The notes: generated from the letters alone by a model not told the origin. DNA of 64,000 nucleotides from Alkaliflexus imshenetskii DSM 15055 (GCF_000517065.1 NZ_KI912105.1:3534058-3598057); one strand, 5' to 3'. Positions 35,882 through 45,704 are shown, numbered from the stretch's first letter. Made by a program: numbers and translations.

Positions 35882-36613
35882 ATGAATTTATCCGGGATAC
35901 ACCCGTCGTGGTCATCATTTTTTACTGCCGATATAGCCAAACTGGTGAATGAGATTATGCGAGATGTTTTGGCTGACGGGGATGTGACACCCAATCAGGC
36001 AACCATGCTCCGCTTTCTAACAATTGATCTATTTGCTTCAAAAGTTGTGATTCTGGGGCAGGATCCCTACCCTCAGGAGGGTGTTGCAACGGGACGTGCC
36101 TTTGAAGTTGGCTCTCTTGGTAGCTGGCAGCAATCTTTTCGAAATACCAGTCTGCGAAATATCGTGAGGGCGCTCTATGCATCGCGATATAATAGAATTT
36201 TAACGTTTAAAGAGGTGCGAAGCCTTATTGGACCCGATTTTCCACTGTTACCTCCTTCAAAATTGTTTGAGTTTTGGGAGAATCAAGGTGTCTTGCTGCT
36301 GAATACATCTTTTTCGTGTAAAGTGAACAAACCTGGCAGTCATTCGGCCATTTGGCAACCATTTACGCACGCTTTACTCAATTATATCAATCAGCAGATG
36401 CCTGAACTAACGTGGTTGCTATGGGGAAATCATGCTCGATTGGCGGTGGGGCATCTTTCAATTAAAAATGGTATTTGCTCCACCCATCCAATGATTTGTC
36501 ATGAACGACCCGACGATTTTCTGTATGGAGACATTAATCATTTCAAAGCAACCAGCCACCTTATTGACTGGGTTGGCCAGGATACTGCAACCTATACCGG
36601 TCGACTGTTTTAA
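35882..36613 (+). CDS. uracil-DNA glycosylase superfamily protein (family 1-like, divergent)
   Basis: 243 residues from the ATG at 35882; the frame extends upstream to 35780 but that part is hydrophobic and unrelated to the family. The water-activating motif is GQDPYP with Asp61 (usual family 1: GQDPYH), followed by ATGRAFEV. VLLLNTSFSCKVNKPGSH matches motif 2, and LLWGNHAR is typical. The His-containing DNA-intercalation motif reads THPMICHERP instead of HPSPLS, so the catalytic His is probably kept but the loop is altered. Its job would be excision of uracil from DNA in base-excision repair. The HTCS gene starts 9 bases after its stop. Confidence 0.8.
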   Translation: MNLSGIHPSWSSFFTADIAKLVNEIMRDVLADGDVTPNQATMLRFLTIDLFASKVVILGQDPYPQEGVATGRAFEVGSLGSWQQSFRNTSLRNIVRALYASRYNRILTFKEVRSLIGPDFPLLPPSKLFEFWENQGVLLLNTSFSCKVNKPGSHSAIWQPFTHALLNYINQQMPELTWLLWGNHARLAVGHLSIKNGICSTHPMICHERPDDFLYGDINHFKATSHLIDWVGQDTATYTGRLF

Positions 36614-36622
36614 TTTTTATTG

Positions 36623-39600
36623 ATGATGCTAAGATTATCTGTTTTTGTAGTTATATGGTTTGTGGCCTTAAAGGCTGTCTCTCAGATGCCTGTTACATTC
36701 GAACGGTTCACAACCACGCAAGGATTGCCTCAGAATTCAATCTTTAGCATCACACAGGATGCCGATGGATTTATTTGGGTAGCCACCTATGATGGTCTGT
36801 CGCGATTTGATGGCTCACACTTTTATTCCTATAAGCCGGATCCGGGCTCTGGTTCCGGACTCAGTTCCAATATTACCGTCTCTATTTCTGCCGACCCCTA
36901 CAATCGTATCTGGATTGGAACTACAGGAAGCGGGCTTTCAATGTTTGATACCAAAACACTCCGCTTTGAGAACTATCAGGCTAACACCCGAGAGCCTTTG
37001 GCCATATCCAACAACGATATTTTATCTATTTTACCCCAAACGAATGGTATATGGGTGGGCACAGGACTTGGATTGAACCTTTTTGATGTGCAAAAGTCTG
37101 GTTTTTATTCTTGTTTCGTTAATGATGGATTGGTTCACAATCAGATCAATGCACTGCTCCAGAGTCTGGATGGGCAAGTTTGGGTTGCTACCCCTGGCGG
37201 AATGCAGAGGGTGGGATGGCATAACGAACGTTTTAGTTTTTATGAAACCATCCCCATAGAAATTACAGGGGGTGCTGTAAGGCAGATTTTCCGCGACAGC
37301 GAGGAACGTATTTGGACTGTTAGTGCCACGCAGGTATCTGTTTTTATCAATGATGATGACGGGCAGCTGCGTATGATGAAACGTTTGGTTTCCGGCACGC
37401 CCGGTACCAGCCTGGAAAACATTTCTGAGTTCAATGTGATTACCCAACGGGCAAAAGGTGAATTCTGGGTAGGCACACAAAATGGTCTGCTACGCATACA
37501 GGAACAGGGTGATAAATTGATTCCTCTGTTACTTTATCAAAGTCAGATTTATGACGACCGCAGTTTACCCGGTAATCAGGTGGTCAGCATATTCACAGAT
37601 GCCGAAGGGGTTTTATGGATTGGCACACGGTTTAACGGTTTGGCGAAGTATGATCCATATAAACAGCCTGTGACCCGATTCATGCGCAATCCGGGTCATC
37701 CAAATACGCTCCATAGTAACGATGTGCGGGCGGTGATTGAGGATGCTGCGGGTAATGTCTGGGTAGGCAGCAGAAATCAAGGTTTAGACTTTATCAATTC
37801 AACCACTGGAGAAATAACTCATTATGAACATTCACCCAATGATACTGGTGGCTTGCCCAACAATGGCATCAGGGCATTATACTTGGATAATCAAAATTCA
37901 GTTTGGGTTGGATATTACGGGGGCTTTAGTCTTATAGCCATTGATGGGCAGGGGAAAGCACGCTTTTTTCCGGCTCAGGATGACAAAGGACAACCCATAC
38001 AAATGAATGGATTTGTATATTCTTTTTTTGAAGATGCAGAGGGTGTTTTTTGGGTTGGAACTTCCAATGGGTTGATGCGATATTGTAGGGATACAGGTAG
38101 TTACAGATGGATTAGAAACCTGGAAAGTGAGGGGAACTGGGGACGCAGCAATTTTATCCGTTCCATCGGACAAGACGAGAATGACGATTTCTTGTGGCTG
38201 GCTACCGATGGCGAAGGCATTTACAGGTTAAACAAGGAGACCTTTGAGTTTTTTAATTTCAGGCAGGAGTTGGGCAATTCAAATACTCTGTCGCATAATA
38301 AAGTTTACTCCATTGCGCGTGACAAAAACGGCCAACTATGGTTTGGCACGCATAGTGGGTTAAACAGGTATTGTTCAGAGTCTGGCAATTTTATTCATTA
38401 CACCCGGGAGCACGGATTGAGTAACGACATCGTTTATGGTATCTTGCCCGATAATGGTGGTAATCTCTGGATTACGACGGCCAATGGCTTGTCGCGATTC
38501 AACCCCAAAACCGGTTTGTTTAAAACTTATTTGAGTGGTTTTGAGTTCTCTGATGATGCCTACTCTGTAAATAGAAATGGTAAAATTTATGTTGGTGGAC
38601 TTAATGGTTTTTTTGCTTTTCACCCGGATAGCTTAAAGGAAAATCAGTTTGTTCCTCCAATCTGTTTTACTTCACTCAGGCTTTATAACCAGCTTATTGA
38701 GCCAAATATGGAGGTAAATGGTCGGGTGTTGCTTCCTTTGGCTCTTCAACATATGCATGAGCTTGTTATTAATCACAACGAAACATTCTTTTCCGTAGAG
38801 TTTGCTGCATTGTCCTATGCGTCTCCTGCCGAAAATCGTTACCAGTACAGATTGGAAGGGCTCCATTCTCAATGGATAGAGACCTCACAGGATAACCGTA
38901 TTGCTGCATTTTCTAACCTGAAGCCAGGTGTGTATGAGCTACGGGTTAGAGGGGCAAATCCGGATGGGGTTTGGGGCGAAAACGCCTTGATTATTAGGGT
39001 GCTTCCTGCGTTTTATCAAACCAATTGGTTTAGAGCGCTCATGGTGTTGTTTTTTGTTACGTCAATATTCTCTTTTTACAGATTACGGATTCGTTCACTC
39101 ACCAAACAAAAGCTGAAATTGCAAACATTGGTTGATGAAAAGACAGAAATATTGCTCGCTCAAAACAGTATTCTTCAAGAGCAGAGAGATGAAATTGCCA
39201 GCCAGAGAGATAAGGTGATGGAAATGACCCGCCTTGTGCATGAGGCAGATGAGCGTAAGCTGCGTTTTTTCACCAATATTTCGCATGAGATACGAACTCC
39301 TTTGACATTGATTCTTGGAGCTGTTGAGCAACTGTATGCTCAATCACAACTTTCAGGTCTTGTTAAAGAAAACCTTAACCGTATTCATCGAAATGCCGAA
39401 ACACTCCACAAACTCATTAATCAATTGCTTGATTTAAGGAAAATTGACAATGGTTTAATGCCTCTCGAACTTAATGATGGCGAGATGGTCTCTTTTGTAG
39501 GAAACAAGGTTGATCTGTTCCGCACATTGGCTAGCCAAAAGGGTATTAAGCTTTCGTACAATACCAATTTTAGTGAGATGATTTGCAGGTTCGATCACGA

Positions 39601-40771
39601 TATTGTTGATAAAGTTATCACTAACTTATTAAGTAATGCCATAAAATATAGTGGTGAATCTGGTAAGGTTGATATCTCTTTGGAGTTAACACAATCTCAG
39701 GGTGCTGAGTTTGTTTTAATTGGCGTTAAAGATAACGGTAGCGGAATTTCGCCTTCGGAACAGAGCCGCATCTTCGATCGCTTTTATCGGATAAAGGATA
39801 TCAAACAGAACAAAGCATCTGGCAGTGGCATCGGCCTGGCGCTGGCTCGGGATTTGGCATTGGTTCACGGAGGTGAGCTTTCTTTGGTGCATTCGGATGA
39901 CAATGGTAGCTTGTTCGCTTTTAAAATACCTTACCAGATTAAAGTTCCCAATGATGTTACCTTCGTTAGTGATGCGATTGATCAAGTAATTCCCGCTTTA
40001 GAAAATCATTCCGAAAATGATTTTGAGCCATTTTCCATACTGGTAATCGAAGACAATGATGATTTGCGACGTTTTATATGCGATGGATTGAAGGGTTTTA
40101 AGGTTATTGAAGCTGCGAATGGTGAAGATGGCTTGAATATGGCTTTCTCTGAACTTCCCGATTTAGTTATTTCGGATGTATTGATGCCTGTGAAAAATGG
40201 ATTTGAAGTTTGTCATGAATTAAAATCCAGTAACGCTACTGCGCACATTCCGGTGTTGTTATTAACCGCCCTTGGCGCAGCTGAACATCAAATGGCCGGA
40301 TTTGATTGTGGTGCCGATGACTACATGGTTAAACCTTTTAATCTTACGCTGTTATCATTAAAGGTTCGTAATATACTAAATGCCCGACAAAGGTATAGGG
40401 AAATTATTCAGGCAAACCTGAGTAGTGATGCCGAGGCTGAATTACCTGACGACCCGTTTATCCGCTCGGTTTATGAAGTGATACACAACAATATTGAAAA
40501 CAGTGGTTTTGGGGTGGAGGAGTTGGGTATAAAAATGAATATGAGCAGGTCAACTTTCTATCGAAAAATCAAAGCGCTCACGGGTTTAGCGCCTGTGGCA
40601 TTGTTGCGCATGCTTCGAGTGCGCGAAGCTGCAAAATTGTTGCGTACCCAACCTTTACTCTCCGTTGGCGAAATAGCCATGAAAACAGGTTTCGAGGATG
40701 TGGATTATTTCAGGGATTGTTTTAAAAAACAATTTGGAGTTACGCCTACTGAATTTCAGAATCGGCAGTGA
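36623..40771 (+). CDS. hybrid two-component system regulator (HTCS) with AraC-type output
   Basis: 1382 residues from the first ATG (36623; TTG at 36620 is also in frame). Order of parts: signal peptide (~1-20); two seven-bladed Reg_prop propellers (~25-690; repeated GxIWVGTxxGLxRF-type motifs); Y_Y_Y domain (~715-790, YQYRLEGLHSQWIE); one membrane helix (~795-820); dimerisation domain with phospho-acceptor His888 in FFTNISHEIRTPL; HATPase_c (NLLSNAIKYSG, GSGIGLALA); receiver domain with Asp1185 in LVISDVLMP; C-terminal AraC helix-turn-helix (MSRSTFYRKIKALTG). Such proteins sense a specific oligosaccharide in the periplasm and switch on the adjacent utilisation genes. The target is probably the oxidoreductase cluster downstream. 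No sugar ligand can be read from the sequence. Confidence 0.95.
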   Translation: MMLRLSVFVVIWFVALKAVSQMPVTFERFTTTQGLPQNSIFSITQDADGFIWVATYDGLSRFDGSHFYSYKPDPGSGSGLSSNITVSISADPYNRIWIGTTGSGLSMFDTKTLRFENYQANTREPLAISNNDILSILPQTNGIWVGTGLGLNLFDVQKSGFYSCFVNDGLVHNQINALLQSLDGQVWVATPGGMQRVGWHNERFSFYETIPIEITGGAVRQIFRDSEERIWTVSATQVSVFINDDDGQLRMMKRLVSGTPGTSLENISEFNVITQRAKGEFWVGTQNGLLRIQEQGDKLIPLLLYQSQIYDDRSLPGNQVVSIFTDAEGVLWIGTRFNGLAKYDPYKQPVTRFMRNPGHPNTLHSNDVRAVIEDAAGNVWVGSRNQGLDFINSTTGEITHYEHSPNDTGGLPNNGIRALYLDNQNSVWVGYYGGFSLIAIDGQGKARFFPAQDDKGQPIQMNGFVYSFFEDAEGVFWVGTSNGLMRYCRDTGSYRWIRNLESEGNWGRSNFIRSIGQDENDDFLWLATDGEGIYRLNKETFEFFNFRQELGNSNTLSHNKVYSIARDKNGQLWFGTHSGLNRYCSESGNFIHYTREHGLSNDIVYGILPDNGGNLWITTANGLSRFNPKTGLFKTYLSGFEFSDDAYSVNRNGKIYVGGLNGFFAFHPDSLKENQFVPPICFTSLRLYNQLIEPNMEVNGRVLLPLALQHMHELVINHNETFFSVEFAALSYASPAENRYQYRLEGLHSQWIETSQDNRIAAFSNLKPGVYELRVRGANPDGVWGENALIIRVLPAFYQTNWFRALMVLFFVTSIFSFYRLRIRSLTKQKLKLQTLVDEKTEILLAQNSILQEQRDEIASQRDKVMEMTRLVHEADERKLRFFTNISHEIRTPLTLILGAVEQLYAQSQLSGLVKENLNRIHRNAETLHKLINQLLDLRKIDNGLMPLELNDGEMVSFVGNKVDLFRTLASQKGIKLSYNTNFSEMICRFDHDIVDKVITNLLSNAIKYSGESGKVDISLELTQSQGAEFVLIGVKDNGSGISPSEQSRIFDRFYRIKDIKQNKASGSGIGLALARDLALVHGGELSLVHSDDNGSLFAFKIPYQIKVPNDVTFVSDAIDQVIPALENHSENDFEPFSILVIEDNDDLRRFICDGLKGFKVIEAANGEDGLNMAFSELPDLVISDVLMPVKNGFEVCHELKSSNATAHIPVLLLTALGAAEHQMAGFDCGADDYMVKPFNLTLLSLKVRNILNARQRYREIIQANLSSDAEAELPDDPFIRSVYEVIHNNIENSGFGVEELGIKMNMSRSTFYRKIKALTGLAPVALLRMLRVREAAKLLRTQPLLSVGEIAMKTGFEDVDYFRDCFKKQFGVTPTEFQNRQ

Positions 40772-40864
40772 TTTGAATTGATATACATTGTTGTTTAGTG
40801 TTTTAACTTGCTTGTGTGGGCATCCCTGAACCAAATCACCCGCTGTTTTGACACAAATGTCCTG

Positions 40865-40893
40865 TTTGATATATGGGCTTGTATTCTATCTTG
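40865..40893 (+). promoter_or_regulatory. candidate promoter of the oxidoreductase cluster
   Basis: TTTG (40865-40868), an 18-base spacer and TATCTTG (40887-40893), one T short of TAnnTTTG. It lies about 70 bases before the start codon at 40964. An imperfect -7 box would suit a gene needing activation, for example by the HTCS just upstream; that is inference. Confidence 0.45.
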
Positions 40894-40963
40894 CAATCCA
40901 TAATTTTATTGATGAGATTGCATTCAATTAGTGACGTTAAACCATATTTCAAATCGAAAGAAC

Positions 40964-42304
40964 ATGGACAACAGCAGAAGAGATTTTATTAAGAAATCGG
41001 CCTTGGGAGCGGCCGGTTTTACCATTGCAGGCATGGGTATGAGTGCTAAAAGTTACGCCAGTATTAAAGGCGCAAACGATAGATTAAATGTGGCAATCAT
41101 TGGCCTTGGACGCAGGCTTGGAGCTTTCTATGAGCCTGTCTCTTTAGCCTCGAGCAATGTGCGTCTGGTTTATTTATGCGATGTGATGGAAAATCAACGT
41201 ACGCGTGCTGCTAACGCTTTCAGCAAACACATCAGCAATAAACCAAAACTGGAAAACGACATGCGTCGTGTGTTGAAAGACAAGGACGTGGATTGTGTTA
41301 TCATTGCTACACCCGACCATTGGCAGGCTCCCGGCACCTTTTTGTCTGTTGAATCCGGAAAACACGTCTACGTTGAAAAACCCGGAAGCCATAACCCTCG
41401 CGAAGGGGAGTTGATGGCCGATTACCGTCAAAAGTATGGTAAAATAATTCAGTTGGGAAACCAGCAGCGATCAGCCATCGAATCAATCGAAATAATTCGT
41501 GAAATACACAACGGTGTTATTGGAACGCCTTATAAAGCAGTGGCCTTTTATTCCAACAGTAGAGGAGAGGTGCCTGTGCCGGTAGATGCTCCTGTGCCAG
41601 CAGGTTTGGACTGGGATCTTTTCCAGGGGCCTTCGCCAAGAAAAAAGTATCAGCACGATACATGGGACTATAACTGGCATTGGTATGGCTGGGATTTTGG
41701 AACCGGAGAGATGGGCAACAATGCCATCCATGAACTCGATATTGCCCGCTGGGCTTTGCAGGTAGAGCATCCCGAAAGAGTCTCTGTTGAAGCGGACAAG
41801 CGCCACTATCTAAATGATGGCTGGACCATGTATGATACAATGATGGCTACTTACATTTACCCCGGAAACAAAGTGATTCAGTGGGATGGAAAAAGCCGGA
41901 ATGGTTACAATACCTATGGCTCTGATCGTGGTACAGTGATCTTTGGCACCGATGGTTCTGCATTTATCAACAGAGAGGGTTACAAACTGTACGATAGAAG
42001 CGGGAAGTTGGTTAAGAGCCGCTTGGGTAATGGTACCGAGGGAGGTACTGCTCTTGGTGGTGGAGGTGATGTGTCAACCACGCATGTGGTGAATTTCTTT
42101 GATGGCATTCGGGGTAAGGCTACGCTTAATTCACCCATCGAAGAGATGATGAAAAGCACGCATTTGTGCCATCTGGCCAATATTGCATCTCGCATAAACA
42201 AAGATTTGGTTATTGACCCCAATACCGGCCGCTCTGCCGACAGCGACGTGTTGAAACTCTGGCGTCGAGCGTATCAGCCAGGATGGGAGCCTAAAATGCT
42301 CTAA
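40964..42304 (+). CDS. Tat-exported Gfo/Idh/MocA family oxidoreductase
   Basis: 446 residues from the ATG at 40964, chosen because it places the twin-arginine signal (NSRRDFIKKSALGAAGF) at the very N-terminus. A Rossmann fold follows (VAIIGLGRR, a slightly altered GxGxxG), then VIIATPDHWQ and HVYVEKPGSHN with the conserved Lys of the EKP motif. The C-terminal alpha/beta domain contains EMGNNAIHELDIARWAL. These NAD(P)-dependent enzymes oxidise or reduce sugars and sugar derivatives; exported ones carry a tightly bound cofactor. It is followed by a second oxidoreductase of the same broad family 36 bases away. Confidence 0.9.
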   Translation: MDNSRRDFIKKSALGAAGFTIAGMGMSAKSYASIKGANDRLNVAIIGLGRRLGAFYEPVSLASSNVRLVYLCDVMENQRTRAANAFSKHISNKPKLENDMRRVLKDKDVDCVIIATPDHWQAPGTFLSVESGKHVYVEKPGSHNPREGELMADYRQKYGKIIQLGNQQRSAIESIEIIREIHNGVIGTPYKAVAFYSNSRGEVPVPVDAPVPAGLDWDLFQGPSPRKKYQHDTWDYNWHWYGWDFGTGEMGNNAIHELDIARWALQVEHPERVSVEADKRHYLNDGWTMYDTMMATYIYPGNKVIQWDGKSRNGYNTYGSDRGTVIFGTDGSAFINREGYKLYDRSGKLVKSRLGNGTEGGTALGGGGDVSTTHVVNFFDGIRGKATLNSPIEEMMKSTHLCHLANIASRINKDLVIDPNTGRSADSDVLKLWRRAYQPGWEPKML

Positions 42305-42340
42305 GTGAGTTTAAATCTAATTTAATTGTTTATTCTTATT

Positions 42341-43729
42341 ATGAAGAATCTAATTATCACAAACATATTATTTGCAATGATGGCTTTTGCGTCGTGTAAT
42401 CAACCAGTTCAACAGGGTTTTACCGGTGCCGATGGCGAAGTCAGGCTTATAACGCTGGATCCTGGCCATTTTCATGCAGCTCTTATACAAAAGGAGATGT
42501 ATGCACAGGTAGATCCTGAGGTGTATATCTATGCACCGGATGGTCCTGATGTTAAACTGCATTTAAATCGTATTAAGGGGTTTAATACCCGTTCTGAAAA
42601 TCCAACACAATGGAACAGCAACATCTATTTGGGTGATGATTATCTGGAGCAGATGCTTTTGCAACGAAAGGGAAATTTGGTGGTTTTGGCTGGTAACAAC
42701 AGTAAAAAAACATCTTACATTAAAAAATCGGTAGAAGCCGGGTACAATGTGTTGGCTGATAAGCCAATGGTTATTGACCAGAATAGTTTTGAGATGCTCA
42801 GGGAAGCATTTGATTTGGCCGCTCGAAACAATGTGTTGCTTTATGATGTGATGACCGAGCGATATGAAATCACAAGTCAGCTTCAGCGCGAAATGGCTCT
42901 GATGCCGGAGGTTTTTGGAACCCTGGAACCGGGCACGCCTGACAATCCGTCGGTTATAAAAGAGAGTGTGCACCACTTTTTTAAGTATGTTGCCGGTTCG
43001 GTGTTGCAAAGGCCTGTTTGGTATTTCGATGTGAATCAGCAGGGGGAAGGTATCATCGATGTGACCACACATCTGGTGGACCTTATTCAGTGGGTCTGTT
43101 TCCCGGATGTGGTTCTGGATTATACCAAGGATGTAGATGTGTATGCAGCCCGTCGTTGGCCTACAGTGGTAACACCTGAGCAGTTTATGACCGTCACTGG
43201 CACCCTCGAAATACCTGAATTTTTGCATAAAGATATTGCCGCTGACGGTGATTTAAACATATATGCCAATGGTGAGATGCAGTACGCTTTGAGAGGTGTT
43301 CATGCCCGGGTTTCGGTAATTTGGGATTATGCAGCGCCTCAGGGTGGAGGTGATACACACTATTCCCTTATGCGTGGAACATTGTCCAATCTGGTTATTC
43401 GTCAAGGAGAAGCGGAAGGATATATCCCGATGTTGTTTATTGAACCATCCACAGGAGAGGTGTCTGATAGCTGGTTGCAACAGGTTGTAGCGGGTTTTAC
43501 TTCTGTTGAAAGTATGTTTCCTGGTGTTGGTTTGAGTCAGGTGGAGACCGGTTATGTACTCGATATTCCTCAATCTTACCGTATCGGACATGAAGCGCAT
43601 TTTGCTCAAGTGGCAGCCAAATATCTCCGATTTTTAGCTGAAGGAAAACTTCCCGTGTGGGAAGTACCAAACATGCTAACCAAATACTATACTACAACCC
43701 GGGCGCTGCAACTGGCACATGAAAAATAA
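42341..43729 (+). CDS. lipoprotein oxidoreductase (Gfo/Idh/MocA-like with putative oxidoreductase C-terminal domain)
   Basis: 462 residues from the ATG at 42341, which gives a lipoprotein signal ending FASC (Cys18). The N-terminal Rossmann-like half has RLITLDPGHFHAALIQ in place of a classical GxGxxG and contains VVLAGNNSKK and NVLADKPM (the EKP motif reads DKP). The C-terminal half (~270-440) resembles the specialised oxidoreductase C domain, with GIIDVTTHLVDLIQW. The loss of the glycine-rich loop is common in this subfamily, which makes cofactor use uncertain. It forms an apparent operon with the Tat oxidoreductase upstream and the TIM-barrel lipoprotein 8 bases downstream, probably acting on the same sugar in the periplasm. 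Confidence 0.82.
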   Translation: MKNLIITNILFAMMAFASCNQPVQQGFTGADGEVRLITLDPGHFHAALIQKEMYAQVDPEVYIYAPDGPDVKLHLNRIKGFNTRSENPTQWNSNIYLGDDYLEQMLLQRKGNLVVLAGNNSKKTSYIKKSVEAGYNVLADKPMVIDQNSFEMLREAFDLAARNNVLLYDVMTERYEITSQLQREMALMPEVFGTLEPGTPDNPSVIKESVHHFFKYVAGSVLQRPVWYFDVNQQGEGIIDVTTHLVDLIQWVCFPDVVLDYTKDVDVYAARRWPTVVTPEQFMTVTGTLEIPEFLHKDIAADGDLNIYANGEMQYALRGVHARVSVIWDYAAPQGGGDTHYSLMRGTLSNLVIRQGEAEGYIPMLFIEPSTGEVSDSWLQQVVAGFTSVESMFPGVGLSQVETGYVLDIPQSYRIGHEAHFAQVAAKYLRFLAEGKLPVWEVPNMLTKYYTTTRALQLAHEK

Positions 43730-43737
43730 CAAGAACC

Positions 43738-44598
43738 ATGAAAAAAACAACTTTTATAACGCTACTGCTTGCCGCACTAATGCTGCACATTGGAGTTGCC
43801 GGCTGCAAAAATGAAGCAAAACCTCTGGTTTCTGACCCTGGCGTGGTGTCTTTTACCTTCCGTAACCAGTTTTCAGAAGATGTGCCTGGAACTCTGGATA
43901 TGATAAAAGGGATGGGAATTACAAATATTGAGTTCTCTAATCTGTTTGGTTTAACTGCGGATGAAATGAGGGCTTTGCTCGACGAGCGCGGAATGGTTTG
44001 TACTTCTTACGGTGTAGGCTACGAGGTGCTTGTTGGTGAAACCAATCGTGTGGCTCAGGAGGCTAAGACGCTGGGTGCAAAATATGTGCGTGTGGCTTGG
44101 ATTCCCTTCGAAGGGGAGTTTACCATTGATGATGCCCAACGTGCTGCTGCGGATTTTAATCGTGCAGGTGAGATTTTAAGAGCTTCCGGATTATATTTTT
44201 GTTACCACAATCATGGCTTTGAGTTCAGACCTCACAATGATGGAACACTGTTTGATTTTCTGGTTCAAAATACCAATCCCGAATATGTAAGTTTCGAAAT
44301 GGACATTCTTTGGGTAACCCATCCGGGGGCAAATCCCGTATATTACCTCGAGAAGTATCCGGAACGTTTTCGTCTGATGCATTTAAAGGATTTGAAAAAA
44401 GGAGTTGCTGGTGATTATTCCGGCCGAACACCTCGTGAAAATGACGTGGTTCTGGGAACCGGACAGATAGACATCCCTGCTGTGCTAAAGGCTTCAAAAA
44501 ATACCAATATCGAATTTTATTATATTGAAGATGAAAGTCAGGATGTAGTTGAAAGAGTGCCGGTAAGCCGTGCATATATATTGAGCATTATGGAGTAG
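43738..44598 (+). CDS. sugar phosphate isomerase/epimerase family lipoprotein (xylose-isomerase-like TIM barrel)
   Basis: 286 residues with a canonical lipobox (VAGC, Cys23). The remainder is an AP-endonuclease-2/xylose-isomerase-like TIM barrel, with metal-ligand candidates in LYFCYHNHGFEF (His), VSFEMDILWVTHPG (Glu/Asp, His), FRLMHLKDLKKG (His, Asp) and FYYIEDES (Glu). It is exported, so its substrate is an unphosphorylated sugar despite the family name. Proteins of this type beside Gfo/Idh/MocA enzymes have been implicated in epimerising or eliminating 3-keto-glycosides. Position, 8 bases after the oxidoreductase, fits that, but the activity here is inferred. Confidence 0.87.
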   Translation: MKKTTFITLLLAALMLHIGVAGCKNEAKPLVSDPGVVSFTFRNQFSEDVPGTLDMIKGMGITNIEFSNLFGLTADEMRALLDERGMVCTSYGVGYEVLVGETNRVAQEAKTLGAKYVRVAWIPFEGEFTIDDAQRAAADFNRAGEILRASGLYFCYHNHGFEFRPHNDGTLFDFLVQNTNPEYVSFEMDILWVTHPGANPVYYLEKYPERFRLMHLKDLKKGVAGDYSGRTPRENDVVLGTGQIDIPAVLKASKNTNIEFYYIEDESQDVVERVPVSRAYILSIME

Positions 44599-44742
44599 AG
44601 GGTAGAGGGTTTGGTTAATAAGCTGTTTTGTAAAGTTGTTCTGTTTTTGGCTTCACGGTTGATTTGAATCACAATCATCTATTACAAATAGAAAGTTTAT
44701 TATCTTACCACCCACACCTTAGTTTATGTTAAGTATCTTGTT

Positions 44743-45612
44743 ATGGACGTTTTTCATCATTCATGTATGGCAATGGGAACCAGGTTTAATATGGTGGTTC
44801 CCGGCTTGTCGCATTCCGATGGTGAACACCTCTCCAGAGTCGTTACCGGCATACTTTGTTCTGAAGAGTCGCGTTTGAGTGCTTATATGGCCAATTCGGA
44901 GGTGTCTTGTATAAATCGCCTGGCACCTGCCATGCAACAGAAGGTTTCGGATGAAATGGCCGCAGTTTTAGACTTTTGCCAGTTAACATGGGAACAAACA
45001 GGGGGCGCTTTTGATGCAGGCATGTTCAGATTAAAGCAAGATGCTGGTTTAGCGGGTGATGATTTTACTGGTGGGTGGGAGTATGTGAGGTGGAACAGCT
45101 TTGAGCGTATGATTTATTTTGAGAACAGCCAAACAGCCATCGATTTAGGTGGTTTTGGAAAGGGGTGGGCACTCTCTAAAGTGATTGATTATCTGAAATC
45201 TGAAAAGATCGATTCTGCATTTATCAGTTTTGGCGAGAGCTCGATCACTGCACACGGCGCTCATCCGCTGGGATCAAATTGGCAGATTACCATATCGCAT
45301 CCATCAACAGGTGTTGCAGCTCTTTTTGAGCTAAACAATCAATCGGTATCTGTGTCGGGCTTAAAAACTCATAGTGGAGATCTTTCTGAAAAAGAGCAAT
45401 TTCACATAATACGGCCTCAACAACATGCTATGGTGGAAGAGAACCGTGTGGTGGTTGTAAAGTCAGAAAGCCCATTGGTAGCAGAGGTTTTGTCAACGGC
45501 AGTGATGGCGGCTTCAGATTCACAGATTAAGAAGATTTTGAAAAACTATGAGAATCATAAAATTTATGTGTGTGAAAGTGATTCTCCAGTATTTAAATGC
45601 ATCTCAGGTTAA
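44743..45612 (+). CDS. divergent ApbE-like FAD:protein FMN transferase homologue
   Basis: 289 residues without a signal peptide. The ApbE fold can be followed: MAMGTRFNM (usual xMGTxY), SRLSAYMANSEVSCINR, GGAFDAGMFRL, IDLGGFGKGWAL (usual DLGGIAKGYA) and VSVSGLK. Several positions differ from active enzymes: the N-(I)GGD/N stretch reads SFGESS, the HIIDPRTG motif reads HIIRPQQH, and the Mg-binding DAxxTA motif reads EVLSTA. ApbE covalently attaches FMN to Ser/Thr in redox proteins. With these substitutions it may be catalytically altered or specialised. It sits between two oxidoreductase groups, separated by 144 and 125 bases, so operon membership is uncertain. Confidence 0.75.
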   Translation: MDVFHHSCMAMGTRFNMVVPGLSHSDGEHLSRVVTGILCSEESRLSAYMANSEVSCINRLAPAMQQKVSDEMAAVLDFCQLTWEQTGGAFDAGMFRLKQDAGLAGDDFTGGWEYVRWNSFERMIYFENSQTAIDLGGFGKGWALSKVIDYLKSEKIDSAFISFGESSITAHGAHPLGSNWQITISHPSTGVAALFELNNQSVSVSGLKTHSGDLSEKEQFHIIRPQQHAMVEENRVVVVKSESPLVAEVLSTAVMAASDSQIKKILKNYENHKIYVCESDSPVFKCISG

Positions 45613-45704
45613 GGTTTTAAAAACGTTTTTGATGCATTATTAGCTGTTTCTAATACATCGGTTTTTAAGTTGAAGGTTGTTAACCTTTGTCCCTAACAGT
45701 CAAT

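Noticed and set aside
41483-41840. Two overlapping antisense frames inside the first Tat oxidoreductase
   Set aside because: Both are shadows of a clear Gfo/Idh/MocA coding sequence and have no domain content.
42563-43228. A 221-codon frame antisense to the lipoprotein oxidoreductase
   Set aside because: It lies wholly opposite a well-supported gene, has no recognisable domain or signal, and is rich in His/Ile/Arg as expected from an antisense shadow.
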